From Sulfuricystis thermophila (GTDB lineage Bacteria; Pseudomonadota; Gammaproteobacteria; Burkholderiales; Rhodocyclaceae), in NCBI RefSeq assembly GCF_004323595.1, contig NZ_AP019373.1, positions 744,001 through 808,000 of the forward strand: DNA of 64,000 nucleotides. Reading direction: 5' to 3'. This document shows positions 17,937 to 25,930 of this stretch, piece after piece. Under the pieces are notes generated by a model. The model was not told the DNA's origin. It worked only from the letters and a program-made list of their open reading frames with translations, and did not search any database. The position numbers and the translations under genes were made by a program. Each line of letters starts with the position of its first letter. Positions within the stretch are counted from its first letter, which is position 1.

Positions 17937-18365
17937 TCAGTCCTTCTTCGGTTCGGCAGGGACTTCGATGATGCGCGAGGACGGGGCAGGTGCCGCTTCG
18001 TCCGTCGCGCCGGCTTCAGCTGACGGCACGACATCACCCCCGACGCGCACCAGCTTGTCGTCCTCGAAGAACACCGACAGCCGGCGCAACTGCACCTCCC
18101 CGCGGCCGGGCTGGAAGCGATAGACATAGTCCCAGCGATTGGCGTGGAAGATGTCGGTCACCAGCGGGGTGCCGAGCGCGAAACGCACCTGGTCGCGGCT
18201 CATGCCCGGCTTGAGTTTCGCCACCATCTCCTGGGTGACGAAATTGCCCTGGCGCACGTCGATGCGATAAGGCGAGAGGCGGGAGGTGATGTCCGGTGCG
18301 CTGGAACAGGCAGTGAGAGCGGTGACGAGCAACAGCAGGCTCGGAAGCGATGGGCGCGACGGCAT
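17937..18365 (-). CDS. bamE: Outer-membrane assembly lipoprotein BamE (SmpA/OmlA)
   Basis: 142 residues. BamE is a lipoprotein of the BAM complex that inserts beta-barrel proteins in the outer membrane. The signal peptide SLPSLLLLVTALTAC ends in a lipobox (LTAC), followed by the SmpA/OmlA fold: YRIDVRQGNFVTQEMVAKL, GMSRDQVRFALGTPLV, WDYVYRF. A C-terminal Ala/Pro-rich tail is of low complexity. It is divergent from fur across ~76 bases, the usual fur-bamE arrangement in betaproteobacteria. Confidence 0.95.
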   Translation of the reverse strand: MPSRPSLPSLLLLVTALTACSSAPDITSRLSPYRIDVRQGNFVTQEMVAKLKPGMSRDQVRFALGTPLVTDIFHANRWDYVYRFQPGRGEVQLRRLSVFFEDDKLVRVGGDVVPSAEAGATDEAAPAPSSRIIEVPAEPKKD

Positions 18366-18441
18366 GGACGGGAAGGGAAATGGATGAGATGCAGAAAAAC
18401 TATATCATACGGCCATCCACCCATCAGAGAGCCCGTCAAAC

Positions 18442-18879
18442 ATGACCGAGCGTGCTGAATTACAAAGCATCGGCCTCAAGGCGACGGTGCCGCGCATGAC
18501 GATCCTCGATTTGTTCCGCAAATCGACGACCCGTCATCTGAGCGCCGAGGACGTCTATCGCCTGCTCATCGCCGACAATGTCGATATTGGCCTCGCGACC
18601 GTGTATCGCGTGCTGACGCAGTTCGAGCAGGCCGGCTTGCTCGAACGGCACCACTTCGAATCCGGCAAATCGGTGTTCGAGCTCAAGGACGGCAAGCACC
18701 ACGACCATCTCGTCTGTCTGCAATGCGGACGTGTCGAGGAATTCACCGATCCGGAAATCGAACGGCGCCAGGTCAAGGTGGCCAAGGAGCGTGGCTTTCG
18801 CATCGTCGACCATGCGCTTTACCTCTATTGCGAATGCACCAAGAAGGACTGTCCATATCGTCCCATGGCCAAGGATTGA
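18442..18879 (+). CDS. fur: Ferric uptake regulator
   Basis: 145 residues. Fe(II)-dependent repressor of iron uptake genes. The winged helix ([47 protein letters not shown]) and metal sites ([17 protein letters not shown]) are intact, with a second Cys pair [10 protein letters not shown] near the end. It is divergent from bamE, with AT-rich ACTATATCATACGG in between as a plausible -10 region. Confidence 0.97.
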   Translation: MTERAELQSIGLKATVPRMTILDLFRKSTTRHLSAEDVYRLLIADNVDIGLATVYRVLTQFEQAGLLERHHFESGKSVFELKDGKHHDHLVCLQCGRVEEFTDPEIERRQVKVAKERGFRIVDHALYLYCECTKKDCPYRPMAKD

Positions 18880-18890
18880 CTCCGACCACC

Positions 18891-19685
18891 ATGCCATCGA
18901 TGCAGTTCTGGATTCTCTCCCTGGTGATTTCGTTCATAGGGCTGACCAAAGCCCAGGCCAGCGATGGGCTGTCAAGAGATTTGCCCAAGGGTGACTGTGG
19001 AAAACCCGTGGCCCGCACCGATTTGTCACACTGCGATTTCTCGCATCGCAAGCTGTCGGGTTGGGATTTGTCTGGCGTTCGTTTGTCGGGCGTCAAGCTC
19101 GACAATGCCGATCTGCGCCGTGCGAAGCTCGCCGGTGCCGATCTTTCCGGTGCGAGCGCCAAATGGGTCAATTTCACGGCTGCCGATCTCAGACAAGCCA
19201 ATTTCAGGAAGGCCGACCTCTTTCACGCCATCTTCGACGATGCAGTACTCGAAGAGGCACAAATGCAGGAAACCAACCTTTTCGGGGCCAATCTGATCAA
19301 TTCACGAGCCGCCAGGGCTGATTTTTCCGGCGCCTATCTGAAGGACGTGCTGATGGAAAACATCGATCTCACCGGCGGCTCGATCCGCCGCTGTTATGCC
19401 CTCCGGGGAGTGTTCAGCGGCGCGCGCCTGACAGGCGCCGATCTTTCCGGCGCGGATCTCACCGGGGCGGCTATGGAAGACGTCGATTTCAGCGGTGCGA
19501 AGCTTACCGGCGCCAAGCTGCTGGGCGCCAGTTTGCGCAGGACTCGATATGCACAAGCCGACCTTGCGGGAGCCGACTTCACCAATGCCGATGTCTGGGA
19601 AGCCGATTTCGGCCATGCACTCAATCGACCACCATCCGCCGATGAAGCGCTGATCGAACCCTTCGTCGTGCGTGAGCGGCGCTGA
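18891..19685 (+). CDS. Exported pentapeptide-repeat protein, function unknown
   Basis: 264 residues from the ATG at 18891, 11 bases after fur. The frame is open further upstream but that part lies inside fur. A signal peptide (MQFWILSLVISFIGLTKAQA) suggests export. From about residue 50 the protein is a run of A(D/N)LXX pentapeptides (for example ADLSGASAKW, ADLRQANFRKADL, GADLSGADLTGAAMEDVDF), which fold as a right-handed quadrilateral beta-helix. Such proteins can mimic DNA or serve as scaffolds; the role here is unknown. It may share transcription with fur. A few early cysteines (GDCGKP, SHCDFSH) could form a disulfide. Confidence 0.8.
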   Translation: MPSMQFWILSLVISFIGLTKAQASDGLSRDLPKGDCGKPVARTDLSHCDFSHRKLSGWDLSGVRLSGVKLDNADLRRAKLAGADLSGASAKWVNFTAADLRQANFRKADLFHAIFDDAVLEEAQMQETNLFGANLINSRAARADFSGAYLKDVLMENIDLTGGSIRRCYALRGVFSGARLTGADLSGADLTGAAMEDVDFSGAKLTGAKLLGASLRRTRYAQADLAGADFTNADVWEADFGHALNRPPSADEALIEPFVVRERR

Positions 19686-19690
19686 GGTTT

Positions 19691-20458
19691 TTATTTTTCC
19701 GCTTCTTCCATCACCAGCCGAAAGCCGACAAAGTCGAAACGAGCGGTCGGACGGCAGTGCATATGCCGCTTGCTGCAGCGGGCAAAAAAGGCGTCGTGGC
19801 TCCAGGCGCCGCCACGCAGCAAGCGAGCCGGTCCCTCGCTTATATGCTGCGGATTGTCGCGGGAATGTCGGGTGTAGGCATCGGCTGCATAGACGTCGCT
19901 GACCCACTCCCAGAGATTGCCGCTCATGTCGTGGATACCCAAGGCATTGGGTGGAAAGCTGCCGACGGCACGGCTGCCTTCACCGTGACGATTGGCATAC
20001 TCGGCGGTATTGGCGCCTTCGGGGGGCGGGAGTCCACCGAACTTCTCCTGCCGGCCGCCTGCCCGGCAGGCATATTCCCATTCGGCCTCGGTCGGTAAGC
20101 GAAAGCGCCGGCCTGGATTGACGGCCATCAGGCGAGCGACGAAATCGGCGATGTCTTGTTGGTTGACACTGTCGACGGGATGACGCTGGCTGTCGTTCCA
20201 AATGGAGGGATTGTTGGGCATCAGGCGCTGCCATTCGCCTTGGGTGACCTCGAAACGACCAATCCAGAAGCTGCTGACGCAAACCTCATGGACGGGAAAT
20301 TCGTTGTGGTCTCCACCGCCGAAGGTGTCGCCCATCGAGTAGCAGCCGCCAGGCACAAGCACGAATTCCATCCCCGTCGTCGGCTCGCGCCAGGTTTCGG
20401 CGTGGAGTGGACTGGCCAAGAGTGTTGCGAGCAACAGAATGCTACGGCAACGCATCAC
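19691..20458 (-). CDS. Exported SUMF1/formylglycine-generating-enzyme-like protein
   Basis: 255 residues with a signal peptide (SILLLATLLASPLHA). Family motifs are GMEFVLVPGGCYSMGDTFGG, GRFEVTQGEWQRLM, RLPTEAEWEYACRAGG, GIHDMSGNLWEWVSD and LLRGGAW. This superfamily includes true formylglycine-generating enzymes, EgtB and many proteins of unknown job. I do not see the catalytic Cys spacing of sulfatase-activating FGE, so enzyme activity is not claimed. The next gene downstream on the same strand is the unknown exported protein's partner: this gene follows it by 9 bases, so the two probably form an operon. Confidence 0.75.
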   Translation of the reverse strand: MMRCRSILLLATLLASPLHAETWREPTTGMEFVLVPGGCYSMGDTFGGGDHNEFPVHEVCVSSFWIGRFEVTQGEWQRLMPNNPSIWNDSQRHPVDSVNQQDIADFVARLMAVNPGRRFRLPTEAEWEYACRAGGRQEKFGGLPPPEGANTAEYANRHGEGSRAVGSFPPNALGIHDMSGNLWEWVSDVYAADAYTRHSRDNPQHISEGPARLLRGGAWSHDAFFARCSKRHMHCRPTARFDFVGFRLVMEEAEK

Positions 20459-20467
20459 GGCCTGGAT

Positions 20468-21190
20468 TCATCGCGGTGCGCGAGAAGACAGCCGGACCAG
20501 CGTCTGGCCCGTCGCGGCATCATAAAAGCGTACCTCTGCCAGTTTACCGATCAGGTAGCGTTTTTTGAGCGTGAAATCGACTGGTTTGGAAATGGTCGCT
20601 TTCCAGAAGGTGGTGCTGTCGCTGAGGCACTTTTCAGCGAGACGCGCACTCACGGCCATGCGCAGATCGCCGGCTGCGAGACGCTGCGCTGCCGCTGCCG
20701 GCAGCGCGATCTCGGCGGTGAAGCCGGCCTGCTCTCCGGCATCGCGGGGATAGAACTCATAAGGGTTGTCGAAGGCGAGGAAGTAATCGAAGCGCCACTC
20801 GACCGGGTATTCGATCGGCTTGCCGTCCAAGCCTGTCAGCCGGCCGCTGCCACGCGATTCGGTGGTCGAGCCGAGCGGCAGATATTTGAAGGTGTAATAG
20901 TCTCGCCCGGCGGCCACCTCTTCCGGGTGCCAGTTCCAGCCTTCCGTCAAATCGTTGAACTGCATCGGATAGAAAACGCGCAGGTGGCCGCTCGCGGCGT
21001 CGTAGTCGATCTGCAGGTCGTTGGGCAGCGGCACGGCGAGCAGGACCGTTTCGCCGGCGATGCAACGCAGCTCCGCTGCCCGTGCGAGATATTCACTCTT
21101 GCCATCGCGCGGGGTCTCATCGGCTGCCTGAACGGCCGACACGGCCAGTGCGAGAGCGGCCGGCAGCCAGCGAAGCGTTTCGGTTTTCAT
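20468..21190 (-). CDS. Exported protein of unknown function
   Basis: 240 residues starting at the ATG at 21190, where a signal peptide begins (LRWLPAALALAVSAVQA). The open frame continues far upstream, but that part is a shadow of the membrane protein gene beyond. Mature protein has no domain I recognise; it contains two isolated Cys (ELRCIAG, AEKCLSDS) and aromatic-rich stretches (TEGWNWHPEEV, EWRFDYFLAFDNPYEFYPRD). It is followed 9 bases later by the FGE-like gene. Likely periplasmic; no function proposed. Confidence 0.6.
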   Translation of the reverse strand: MKTETLRWLPAALALAVSAVQAADETPRDGKSEYLARAAELRCIAGETVLLAVPLPNDLQIDYDAASGHLRVFYPMQFNDLTEGWNWHPEEVAAGRDYYTFKYLPLGSTTESRGSGRLTGLDGKPIEYPVEWRFDYFLAFDNPYEFYPRDAGEQAGFTAEIALPAAAAQRLAAGDLRMAVSARLAEKCLSDSTTFWKATISKPVDFTLKKRYLIGKLAEVRFYDAATGQTLVRLSSRAPR

Positions 21191-21297
21191 GGTATTCGAA
21201 TATACGGAAGTTTGAATCACGGCATTATCGGATTGCAGACGATACTCGTCCTTGATCACGATCAGGTGCCGTATCGGGCCGCCGACCCTTGCGAGCT

Positions 21298-22383
21298 TCA
21301 GCGCGCTCTGGCGGAGAACACCTGCACGAGAATGGTCAGCACGAAGGCGAGCAGCGTCAGCGCATTGCCGATCGCCGCCGCCTGCGTCATGACGGGCAGA
21401 GGCGCGAGATCGCCGACGATGCGGGCAAACACCGTCAGGTGCAACAGTGCCAGCGGCAGGTAGAACGCCGGGTGGTAGGGAATCTTCACCTTGGCGACCG
21501 CCGGGAAGATGATCGGCGCATGGCCGAAGATCATTGCGAATACGAAGCCGAGCAGGATGGCGTGCAGCGCTGCGTCGCGCCACTGATTGCCCGGCACGAG
21601 GCCGCCGAAAACTCCCAGCAGACCGCCGACCGCCAGCCAAACATAGCCCGTCAGCAGGCAGACCGCGATATAACGGGTGAGCCCACGCTGCCTGACCGTC
21701 TGGCGTGCAATGTCGTGGCGCAGCAGCCACGCAGCCAGCGCCACCAGCATCAGCGCGAACAGGGAAAGGCCGGCCGGCTCGAACCACAGGCTCAGCGTAG
21801 CAGCGCCTAGCAGGCCAATGACGATGGCTGCAAAGCCCTGACGCGCCGTTTGCGGAGTGGGCAAAAAGCGCGTCAGCTCCAGCCGTTCGCCGGCGATGGT
21901 CAGCACCAGAAAGGCAAGCCACCACGGCACGGCTGGCAACAGCGTGCCAGCCACCATCCATACCAGATTGCCGGCAAGCCAGCTCAGCGCGCCGAGCGTC
22001 AGTGTGGCGAGGTAAATCGCGGGCTGGCGCACGAAGAGCAAGGCGCTGCCGGCCGTCACGATGGCACTGGCGGCAATGAAAAGAAATTGCGTCAGGACGA
22101 GCGGCGCGCCGAAGAGAAGCGCCAGCCCGCCGCTGCCGGCGCTAAGCGGTCCCAGAAACGGCCAGGAAAGCCCGCTGGCGGCAAGCGCCACGGCGCGTTC
22201 GAGCGCAATCACCGTGCCGAGAAAACCGCAGATCATCAGCGCGCCATGACTGCCCGCCTGTGCGGCGGCGAACACTGGGACATCCACGGCCAGCCTCGCC
22301 AGGCCGGCCAGCACACCGCTCACCAGGGCCAGCATGCCCAGCAACAAGAGCGGCAGACGGGAGACTGCCGAAGAAAATGTCAT
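21298..22383 (-). CDS. NnrS-like polytopic membrane protein
   Basis: 361 residues with about 11-12 hydrophobic helices. The stretch SHGALMICGFLGTVIALERAV near the N-terminus and GHAPIIFPAV near the C-terminus resemble the NnrS family of haem/copper membrane proteins linked to nitrosative stress, but similarity by eye is partial. The ATG at 22383 overlaps the DUF59 stop (ATGA), so it is cotranscribed with the DUF2249 and DUF59 genes under the FNR-type promoter at 23018-23059. A clearer nnrS lies at 35749-36966. Confidence 0.65.
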   Translation of the reverse strand: MTFSSAVSRLPLLLLGMLALVSGVLAGLARLAVDVPVFAAAQAGSHGALMICGFLGTVIALERAVALAASGLSWPFLGPLSAGSGGLALLFGAPLVLTQFLFIAASAIVTAGSALLFVRQPAIYLATLTLGALSWLAGNLVWMVAGTLLPAVPWWLAFLVLTIAGERLELTRFLPTPQTARQGFAAIVIGLLGAATLSLWFEPAGLSLFALMLVALAAWLLRHDIARQTVRQRGLTRYIAVCLLTGYVWLAVGGLLGVFGGLVPGNQWRDAALHAILLGFVFAMIFGHAPIIFPAVAKVKIPYHPAFYLPLALLHLTVFARIVGDLAPLPVMTQAAAIGNALTLLAFVLTILVQVFSARAR

Positions 22384-22709
22384 GCCGACCACTGGCGGTC
22401 GAAATGGCGGCGTGCGGCTGCCGACATCATCTCCGGCGACCAAGGGGGATCCCAGACCAGCCGCACATCGATGGGGGTATTGGGCGGCAAGCGCCTGCGC
22501 AGGACTTCATCGACCTCGTCGGCGATCATGTCGCCGAGCGGACAAGCCGGCGAGGTCATGGTCATCTCGACCACCACGACGCCATCTTCATACGCCAGAC
22601 GATAGACGAGGCCCAGATCGACGATGTTGACGCCGACTTCGGGGTCGATCACCTCACGCAGGGCTTCGCGCAAGGCGTCAGGCTCGGGCAGCGCGCTGGA
22701 ATGGTTCAT
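22380..22709 (-). CDS. MIP18/DUF59 family iron-sulfur assembly protein (SufT/PaaD-like)
   Basis: 109 residues. Family hallmarks are DPEVGVNIVDLGLVYRL and TSPACPLGDMIADEV, with the reactive Cys of the T-X3-CP motif. Members help insert or mature Fe-S clusters. It lies 3 bases after the DUF2249 gene and overlaps the NnrS-like gene. In denitrifier genomes DUF59 and DUF2249 genes often travel together, but a specific client is not known from the sequence. Confidence 0.85.
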   Translation of the reverse strand: MNHSSALPEPDALREALREVIDPEVGVNIVDLGLVYRLAYEDGVVVVEMTMTSPACPLGDMIADEVDEVLRRRLPPNTPIDVRLVWDPPWSPEMMSAAARRHFDRQWSA

Positions 22710-22712
22710 GCC

Positions 22713-22982
22713 TCATGCGCGCTTGATGAAATCGATCATCACGCCCTCTGGCTCGCGGGCGCGATAGGCGATCTCGACGGCATCCCCGTAGCGTGCCTGC
22801 ATCTGCTGCAGCAGCGGAATCGGGTCATGGTCATTGACGAAGCGCATCACCTCGCCCGGGTGCAAGGCATCGAGCGCACCGAAAATGGCGGCATGACGGA
22901 AACGCTTGGCGATGCCGCGCGCGTCGAAGCCGTAGATGCCTTCGGGATTGGTGTGGCTGTGGACGTGGATGGTGGTGGTCAT
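22713..22982 (-). CDS. DUF2249 domain protein
   Basis: 89 residues, a single DUF2249 (TusA-like fold). Visible: FGALDALHPGEVMRFVNDHD, then PIPLLQQMQARYG, a typical DUF2249 core. It is the first gene after an FNR-type promoter (23018-23059), with AGGAG seven bases before the ATG. Function in the family is unsettled; it often occurs with haemerythrins and nitric oxide genes. Confidence 0.85.
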   Translation of the reverse strand: MTTTIHVHSHTNPEGIYGFDARGIAKRFRHAAIFGALDALHPGEVMRFVNDHDPIPLLQQMQARYGDAVEIAYRAREPEGVMIDFIKRA

Positions 22983-23017
22983 GAGCTGGCTCCTGAATGA
23001 TGAGTGACGCAGCGCTC

Positions 23018-23059
23018 ATCATAGTTGACCGAGGAACTCAAGTAATTGATCTGGATCAT
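23018..23059 (-). promoter_or_regulatory. FNR/DNR-type class II promoter for the DUF2249 operon
   Basis: On the minus strand ATGAT-CCAG-ATCAA (23059-23046) matches the FNR/DNR box TTGAT-N4-ATCAA in nine of ten bases. Exactly 22 bases further is TATGAT (23023-23018), a good -10. This is the geometry of a class II FNR promoter (box centred at -41.5), giving a start near 23011. Confidence 0.75.
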
Positions 23060-23083
23060 CCGGAGGCGGACCGGAATGGGTGT

Positions 23084-23257
23084 TAACGTGAAATACAAAG
23101 CAAAAAGTGCGCTGCCCTTCGTTTCCTTGACGGCAGGCAACACTCGCGGCAACGCCGCGCAAATGGGAACCCCCCGAGAGGGGGGCGAAGGGGGGTGTTA
23201 TTTTTGCGCATGGAGTTTTCATCCTCCGCGGGTGCCGATTGCCGGCATGCGCGTTAG
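23084..23257. repeat. Large dispersed repeat, copy 2
   Basis: Begins TAACGTGAAATACAAAGC and ends GCCGGCATGCGCGTTAG; related to 11208-11393 and 45172-45434. The middle holds the C-run/G-run hairpin also found at 12042 and 12206. The right end supplies the stop codon of the HPP gene at 23254. Confidence 0.85.
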
Positions 23258-23811
23258 ATCCAGAATTCCGGATAACGTCGCGTGCGGGGCAGGTTGTTTA
23301 CGACCAGCGCGACGGCGAGCAGGGTCAGTGATCCCAGCAATGCCGGTACCAACGCGTAGAGAAAGCCGAGTGCATGAATCTGCGGCCCGCCGATGACGGC
23401 GATCAGCGCGGTGGCACCCCCGGGGGGATGCAGTGTGCGTGTCAGGTGCATCAGCGCGATTGAGGTGGCAACCGCCAATGACTGTGCGAGCACTGGAAAG
23501 TCTTGGAACAACTTCCAGCACAATACGCCGATCAGCGCCGAGACGACATGGCCACCGACGAGATTGCGCGGCTGGGCCAAGGGGCTGCGCGGGGCGCCAT
23601 AGAGCAGCACGGCCGAAGCGCCGAAGGAGCCGATCACCAGCGGCAGATCACGCGGCGCGAAGAAACGCGCACCGAGCCAGCTGAGCAAGCCGAGGCCCAG
23701 CAATGCACCCACCCATGACCAGAATACCTCGTCGCTGTGGATGCGCGGCGGTGCGCCGGCCGTCGTGCCGCGCCACTTGCGCCAGTAATCGCGCCAGCCC
23801 TCGATTTTCAC
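23254..23811 (-). CDS. HPP family integral membrane protein
   Basis: 185 residues, four hydrophobic helices after a short cytoplasmic start. The signature HPPGGATALIAVIGG is present. HPP proteins are small membrane proteins; some chloroplast and cyanobacterial members transport nitrite, which would suit this nitrate/nitrite-rich neighbourhood, but that function is inferred only. It overlaps the 71-residue gene by 4 bases and ends inside a dispersed repeat. Confidence 0.85.
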   Translation of the reverse strand: MKIEGWRDYWRKWRGTTAGAPPRIHSDEVFWSWVGALLGLGLLSWLGARFFAPRDLPLVIGSFGASAVLLYGAPRSPLAQPRNLVGGHVVSALIGVLCWKLFQDFPVLAQSLAVATSIALMHLTRTLHPPGGATALIAVIGGPQIHALGFLYALVPALLGSLTLLAVALVVNNLPRTRRYPEFWI

Positions 23812-24023
23812 CGCCCGCCGCCCTGTCGTCCACGCAGCCGCGCCACGGCATGCCGCCAGGCGAGGTGGTAGATGGTGCGGAAATCCTCGGTGCTGATGTC
23901 CAGATAGCCTTCGATGTGGCGCATCGCGTCGAGGATGTCCTCGTCGGTGAGTTCCGGCTCGTGATCGAGGTCGATGTCGCCGGTCTCCTCAGGGCATGAT
24001 TTCGACGTATTCATAGACCTCAT
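23808..24023 (-). CDS. Small protein sharing a 39-residue module with the CBS protein at 26261
   Basis: 71 residues, soluble. Residues ~25-63 (LTDEDILDAMRHIEGYLDIS onward) match the N-terminal part of the CBS-domain protein at 26261-26887 in about 27 of 39 positions. The gene overlaps the radical SAM gene by 35 bases and the HPP gene by 4. The start at 24023 has GGTGG upstream; the ATG three codons later is also possible. Function unknown; the shared module suggests that it works with HPP and CBS partners. Confidence 0.7.
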   Translation of the reverse strand: MRSMNTSKSCPEETGDIDLDHEPELTDEDILDAMRHIEGYLDISTEDFRTIYHLAWRHAVARLRGRQGGGR

Positions 24024-25161
24024 TATCCACCAGGCGCTTTCGTACCGGCACGGTCAGTTTGCCAAACCAGGCGTGCGGGTCGTGTTTGTCGATTTCGCGG
24101 CCGATGAATTTGACGAGTTCGCAGATCGGTTCGACGACGTTCTTGCGGTAACGCTCATCGTTCTTGACGTAGCCGAGATAGAGATTCTTCATGCAGTTCC
24201 TGCGGCACCAGGCGAAGGCTTCGCAGGACTCGCAGGGCATCGCCGGGGTCGGCTGCAGCGGGCTTTTCTTCAGCCAGTTGCCCTGGATCTCGCCCATCTT
24301 CATCTCGTGCGCATACATCATGTCCGGGCAGGGATAGATCTCGCCGCTGGGCATGACGTTGATCAGATGTGAGGAGACACGGCACTGGGTGAGCCCCCCA
24401 TAGAGCTCGATGCCGCGGTTGGGCAAGAGCTTGTTCCGGACGATGCCCATCAGCGGGATGAACGGATAGAGTTCGTCGGTGTGGGAGAAGAACTTGTCGA
24501 TCAGCCTGACCAGCACCGCCTTGCGCTTGTCGACCGAATCGCCGAAATACATCTCGTCGGCGACGAACTGCCAGTAGACGTAGTCGATCGCCTCGATCGC
24601 GGTGGCCAGTTCGTCGAGCTCCTCGAAGCTGGTGTCCGGATTGCCCCAGGTCACCCGCGCGGTGATCGTGCCGTCGACCTTGTCATGCACCTTGGAGAGG
24701 TTGTCGATCACCTGGCGCCAGATGCCGCGCCCACGATAGCCGTCGGTGATCTGCTCGCCGCCGTCGATCGAGACGAGGATGTTGGAGAGCTTTGCCAATA
24801 CCCAGTCCGGCAGGCCGTCGAGCAGCGTGCCGTTGGTCTGCAGCTGATAGCGGAATTCGGGAAAACGTCGCATCACGTCTTCCATCATGCGACGGTTCAA
24901 GGTCGGCTCGCCGCCATAGAAGGTGACGTAGATTTCCTTGCCCTCGAGATGCGTATCGATGAAGCGGGAGAGCTGATCGATGTCGTATTTGAGCTCGGTC
25001 TGCGAGCCGAGCACGTCGCCGACACCGAGCGAGCAGTAAGTGCATTTCAGATTGCACTTGAGCGTGGTGAGCAACTGCAATTCGACGCGCCCGCCTAGGA
25101 TCGGCTCGGGATCGGAAATGGGAGCGCACTGCGGCGCGAATTCGAGCGTGTGCGGGGTCAT
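23989..25161 (-). CDS. Radical SAM enzyme with SPASM-like C-terminal cysteine domain
   Basis: 390 residues. The radical SAM [4Fe-4S] motif is CNLKCTYCSLG (residues ~40-50), followed by TFYGGEPTLN. The C-terminal region has SPASM-like cysteines (QCRVSSH, GEIYPCPDMM, CESCEAFAWCRRNC, EPICELV) that would bind auxiliary clusters, a layout typical of peptide- or protein-modifying enzymes. The ATG at 25161 is chosen because GGAGGA sits at the right distance; a TTG five codons upstream is the alternative. It overlaps the 71-residue gene. Substrate unknown; a 48-codon ORF just upstream is a candidate precursor. Confidence 0.88.
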   Translation of the reverse strand: MTPHTLEFAPQCAPISDPEPILGGRVELQLLTTLKCNLKCTYCSLGVGDVLGSQTELKYDIDQLSRFIDTHLEGKEIYVTFYGGEPTLNRRMMEDVMRRFPEFRYQLQTNGTLLDGLPDWVLAKLSNILVSIDGGEQITDGYRGRGIWRQVIDNLSKVHDKVDGTITARVTWGNPDTSFEELDELATAIEAIDYVYWQFVADEMYFGDSVDKRKAVLVRLIDKFFSHTDELYPFIPLMGIVRNKLLPNRGIELYGGLTQCRVSSHLINVMPSGEIYPCPDMMYAHEMKMGEIQGNWLKKSPLQPTPAMPCESCEAFAWCRRNCMKNLYLGYVKNDERYRKNVVEPICELVKFIGREIDKHDPHAWFGKLTVPVRKRLVDNEVYEYVEIMP

Positions 25162-25217
25162 GAATGCTTCCTCCAAATAGAATCGAATGGGTCAGCGGCC
25201 GTGGCCGGCCAGTGTGG

Positions 25218-25364
25218 TCAGGAGGAAGCGCAGGGCGGGGCGGTCTTGGGCAGCGCAGTGATACCGAAACGCAGCCAGCCGGTCGCGGCTTCCGGGATGG
25301 CGCCCAGAGCACGAGCGTGAAATCTGCTCGAGAAAATGCGATCCAGCGTGGCAGTGGCAAGCAT
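25218..25364 (-). CDS. Possible 48-residue peptide upstream of the radical SAM gene
   Basis: An ATG at 25364 opens 48 codons ending in PKTAPPCASS; it lies 57 bases before the radical SAM start on the same strand. TATAAT stands nine bases upstream of the ATG, so a transcript could be leaderless or nearly so; no Shine-Dalgarno is seen. The frame is open further upstream, within the MarR gene region, so it may be non-coding. I do not recognise the sequence. Confidence 0.3.
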   Translation of the reverse strand: MLATATLDRIFSSRFHARALGAIPEAATGWLRFGITALPKTAPPCASS

Positions 25365-25374
25365 GGTGAGGAAA

Positions 25375-25839
25375 TTATAGGCGAGTGCCCCGGTTGGAAA
25401 CTTGATCCAGGTTGCCTTTGCGCAACTGCGCTTCGCCGGGGACGGTGAACAAGCCTTCGAGGCGCAGCAGCTCGTCGCGGTGTTGGCGTGCCAGTTTTTC
25501 GACCAGCCGGGCGCCTTTACGGGTGAGATGCACTTCGACCGTTCGCCCGTCGTTGCGTCCGGGACGACGTTCGACCAGTCCCAGCCGTTCACAGCGTGTG
25601 ACTAGCGCCACCGTGCCATGAGGCTTGGCAACGAGGCGCTCGGCGAGTTCCCCGACGGTTGCCCAGTCGCGGCCGGGGAAGCCCTTCACATGCAGCAGCA
25701 AAAGGTATTGCAAGTTGGTGATGCCGGCGCGCCGGGTCAGCTCTTCGCTCCAATGCACGAAACGTCGCAGCTGATAGCGAAAGTGCGACAGTGTCTCGAA
25801 ATCCTCTTTGGTGAACTCGACATCATTCATGACGCTCAT
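25375..25839 (-). CDS. MarR-family transcriptional regulator
   Basis: 154 residues from the ATG at 25839 (MSVMNDVEF); an internal ATG three codons on is possible. The winged helix is visible in TNLQYLLLLHVKGFPG, VGELAERLVAKPHGTVALVT and RLGLVERRPGRNDGRTVEVH. It is divergent from the DsrC-like gene; the shared intergenic region holds a 25-base inverted repeat (25880-25904), a likely operator. The ligand is unknown. Confidence 0.9.
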   Translation of the reverse strand: MSVMNDVEFTKEDFETLSHFRYQLRRFVHWSEELTRRAGITNLQYLLLLHVKGFPGRDWATVGELAERLVAKPHGTVALVTRCERLGLVERRPGRNDGRTVEVHLTRKGARLVEKLARQHRDELLRLEGLFTVPGEAQLRKGNLDQVSNRGTRL

Positions 25840-25879
25840 AACCCATCCGGGGAGTTGACTGCAATCGAGATGCCAGCAA

Positions 25880-25904
25880 AATAATATCACGGTGTGACAT
25901 AATT
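25880..25904. promoter_or_regulatory. Probable MarR operator between divergent genes
   Basis: AATAATATCAC-GGT-GTGACATAATT: the two 11-base arms agree in nine positions. It overlaps AT-rich -10-like sequence (CATAAT) for the DsrC-like gene, so binding would block that promoter. Confidence 0.6.
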
Positions 25905-25930
25905 CATCAACCCGAACGAAGGAGATCGAC

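Noticed and set aside
21191-21961. N-terminal extension of the exported unknown protein
   Set aside because: Out-of-frame shadow of the NnrS-like membrane protein gene; a clear signal peptide begins at 21190.
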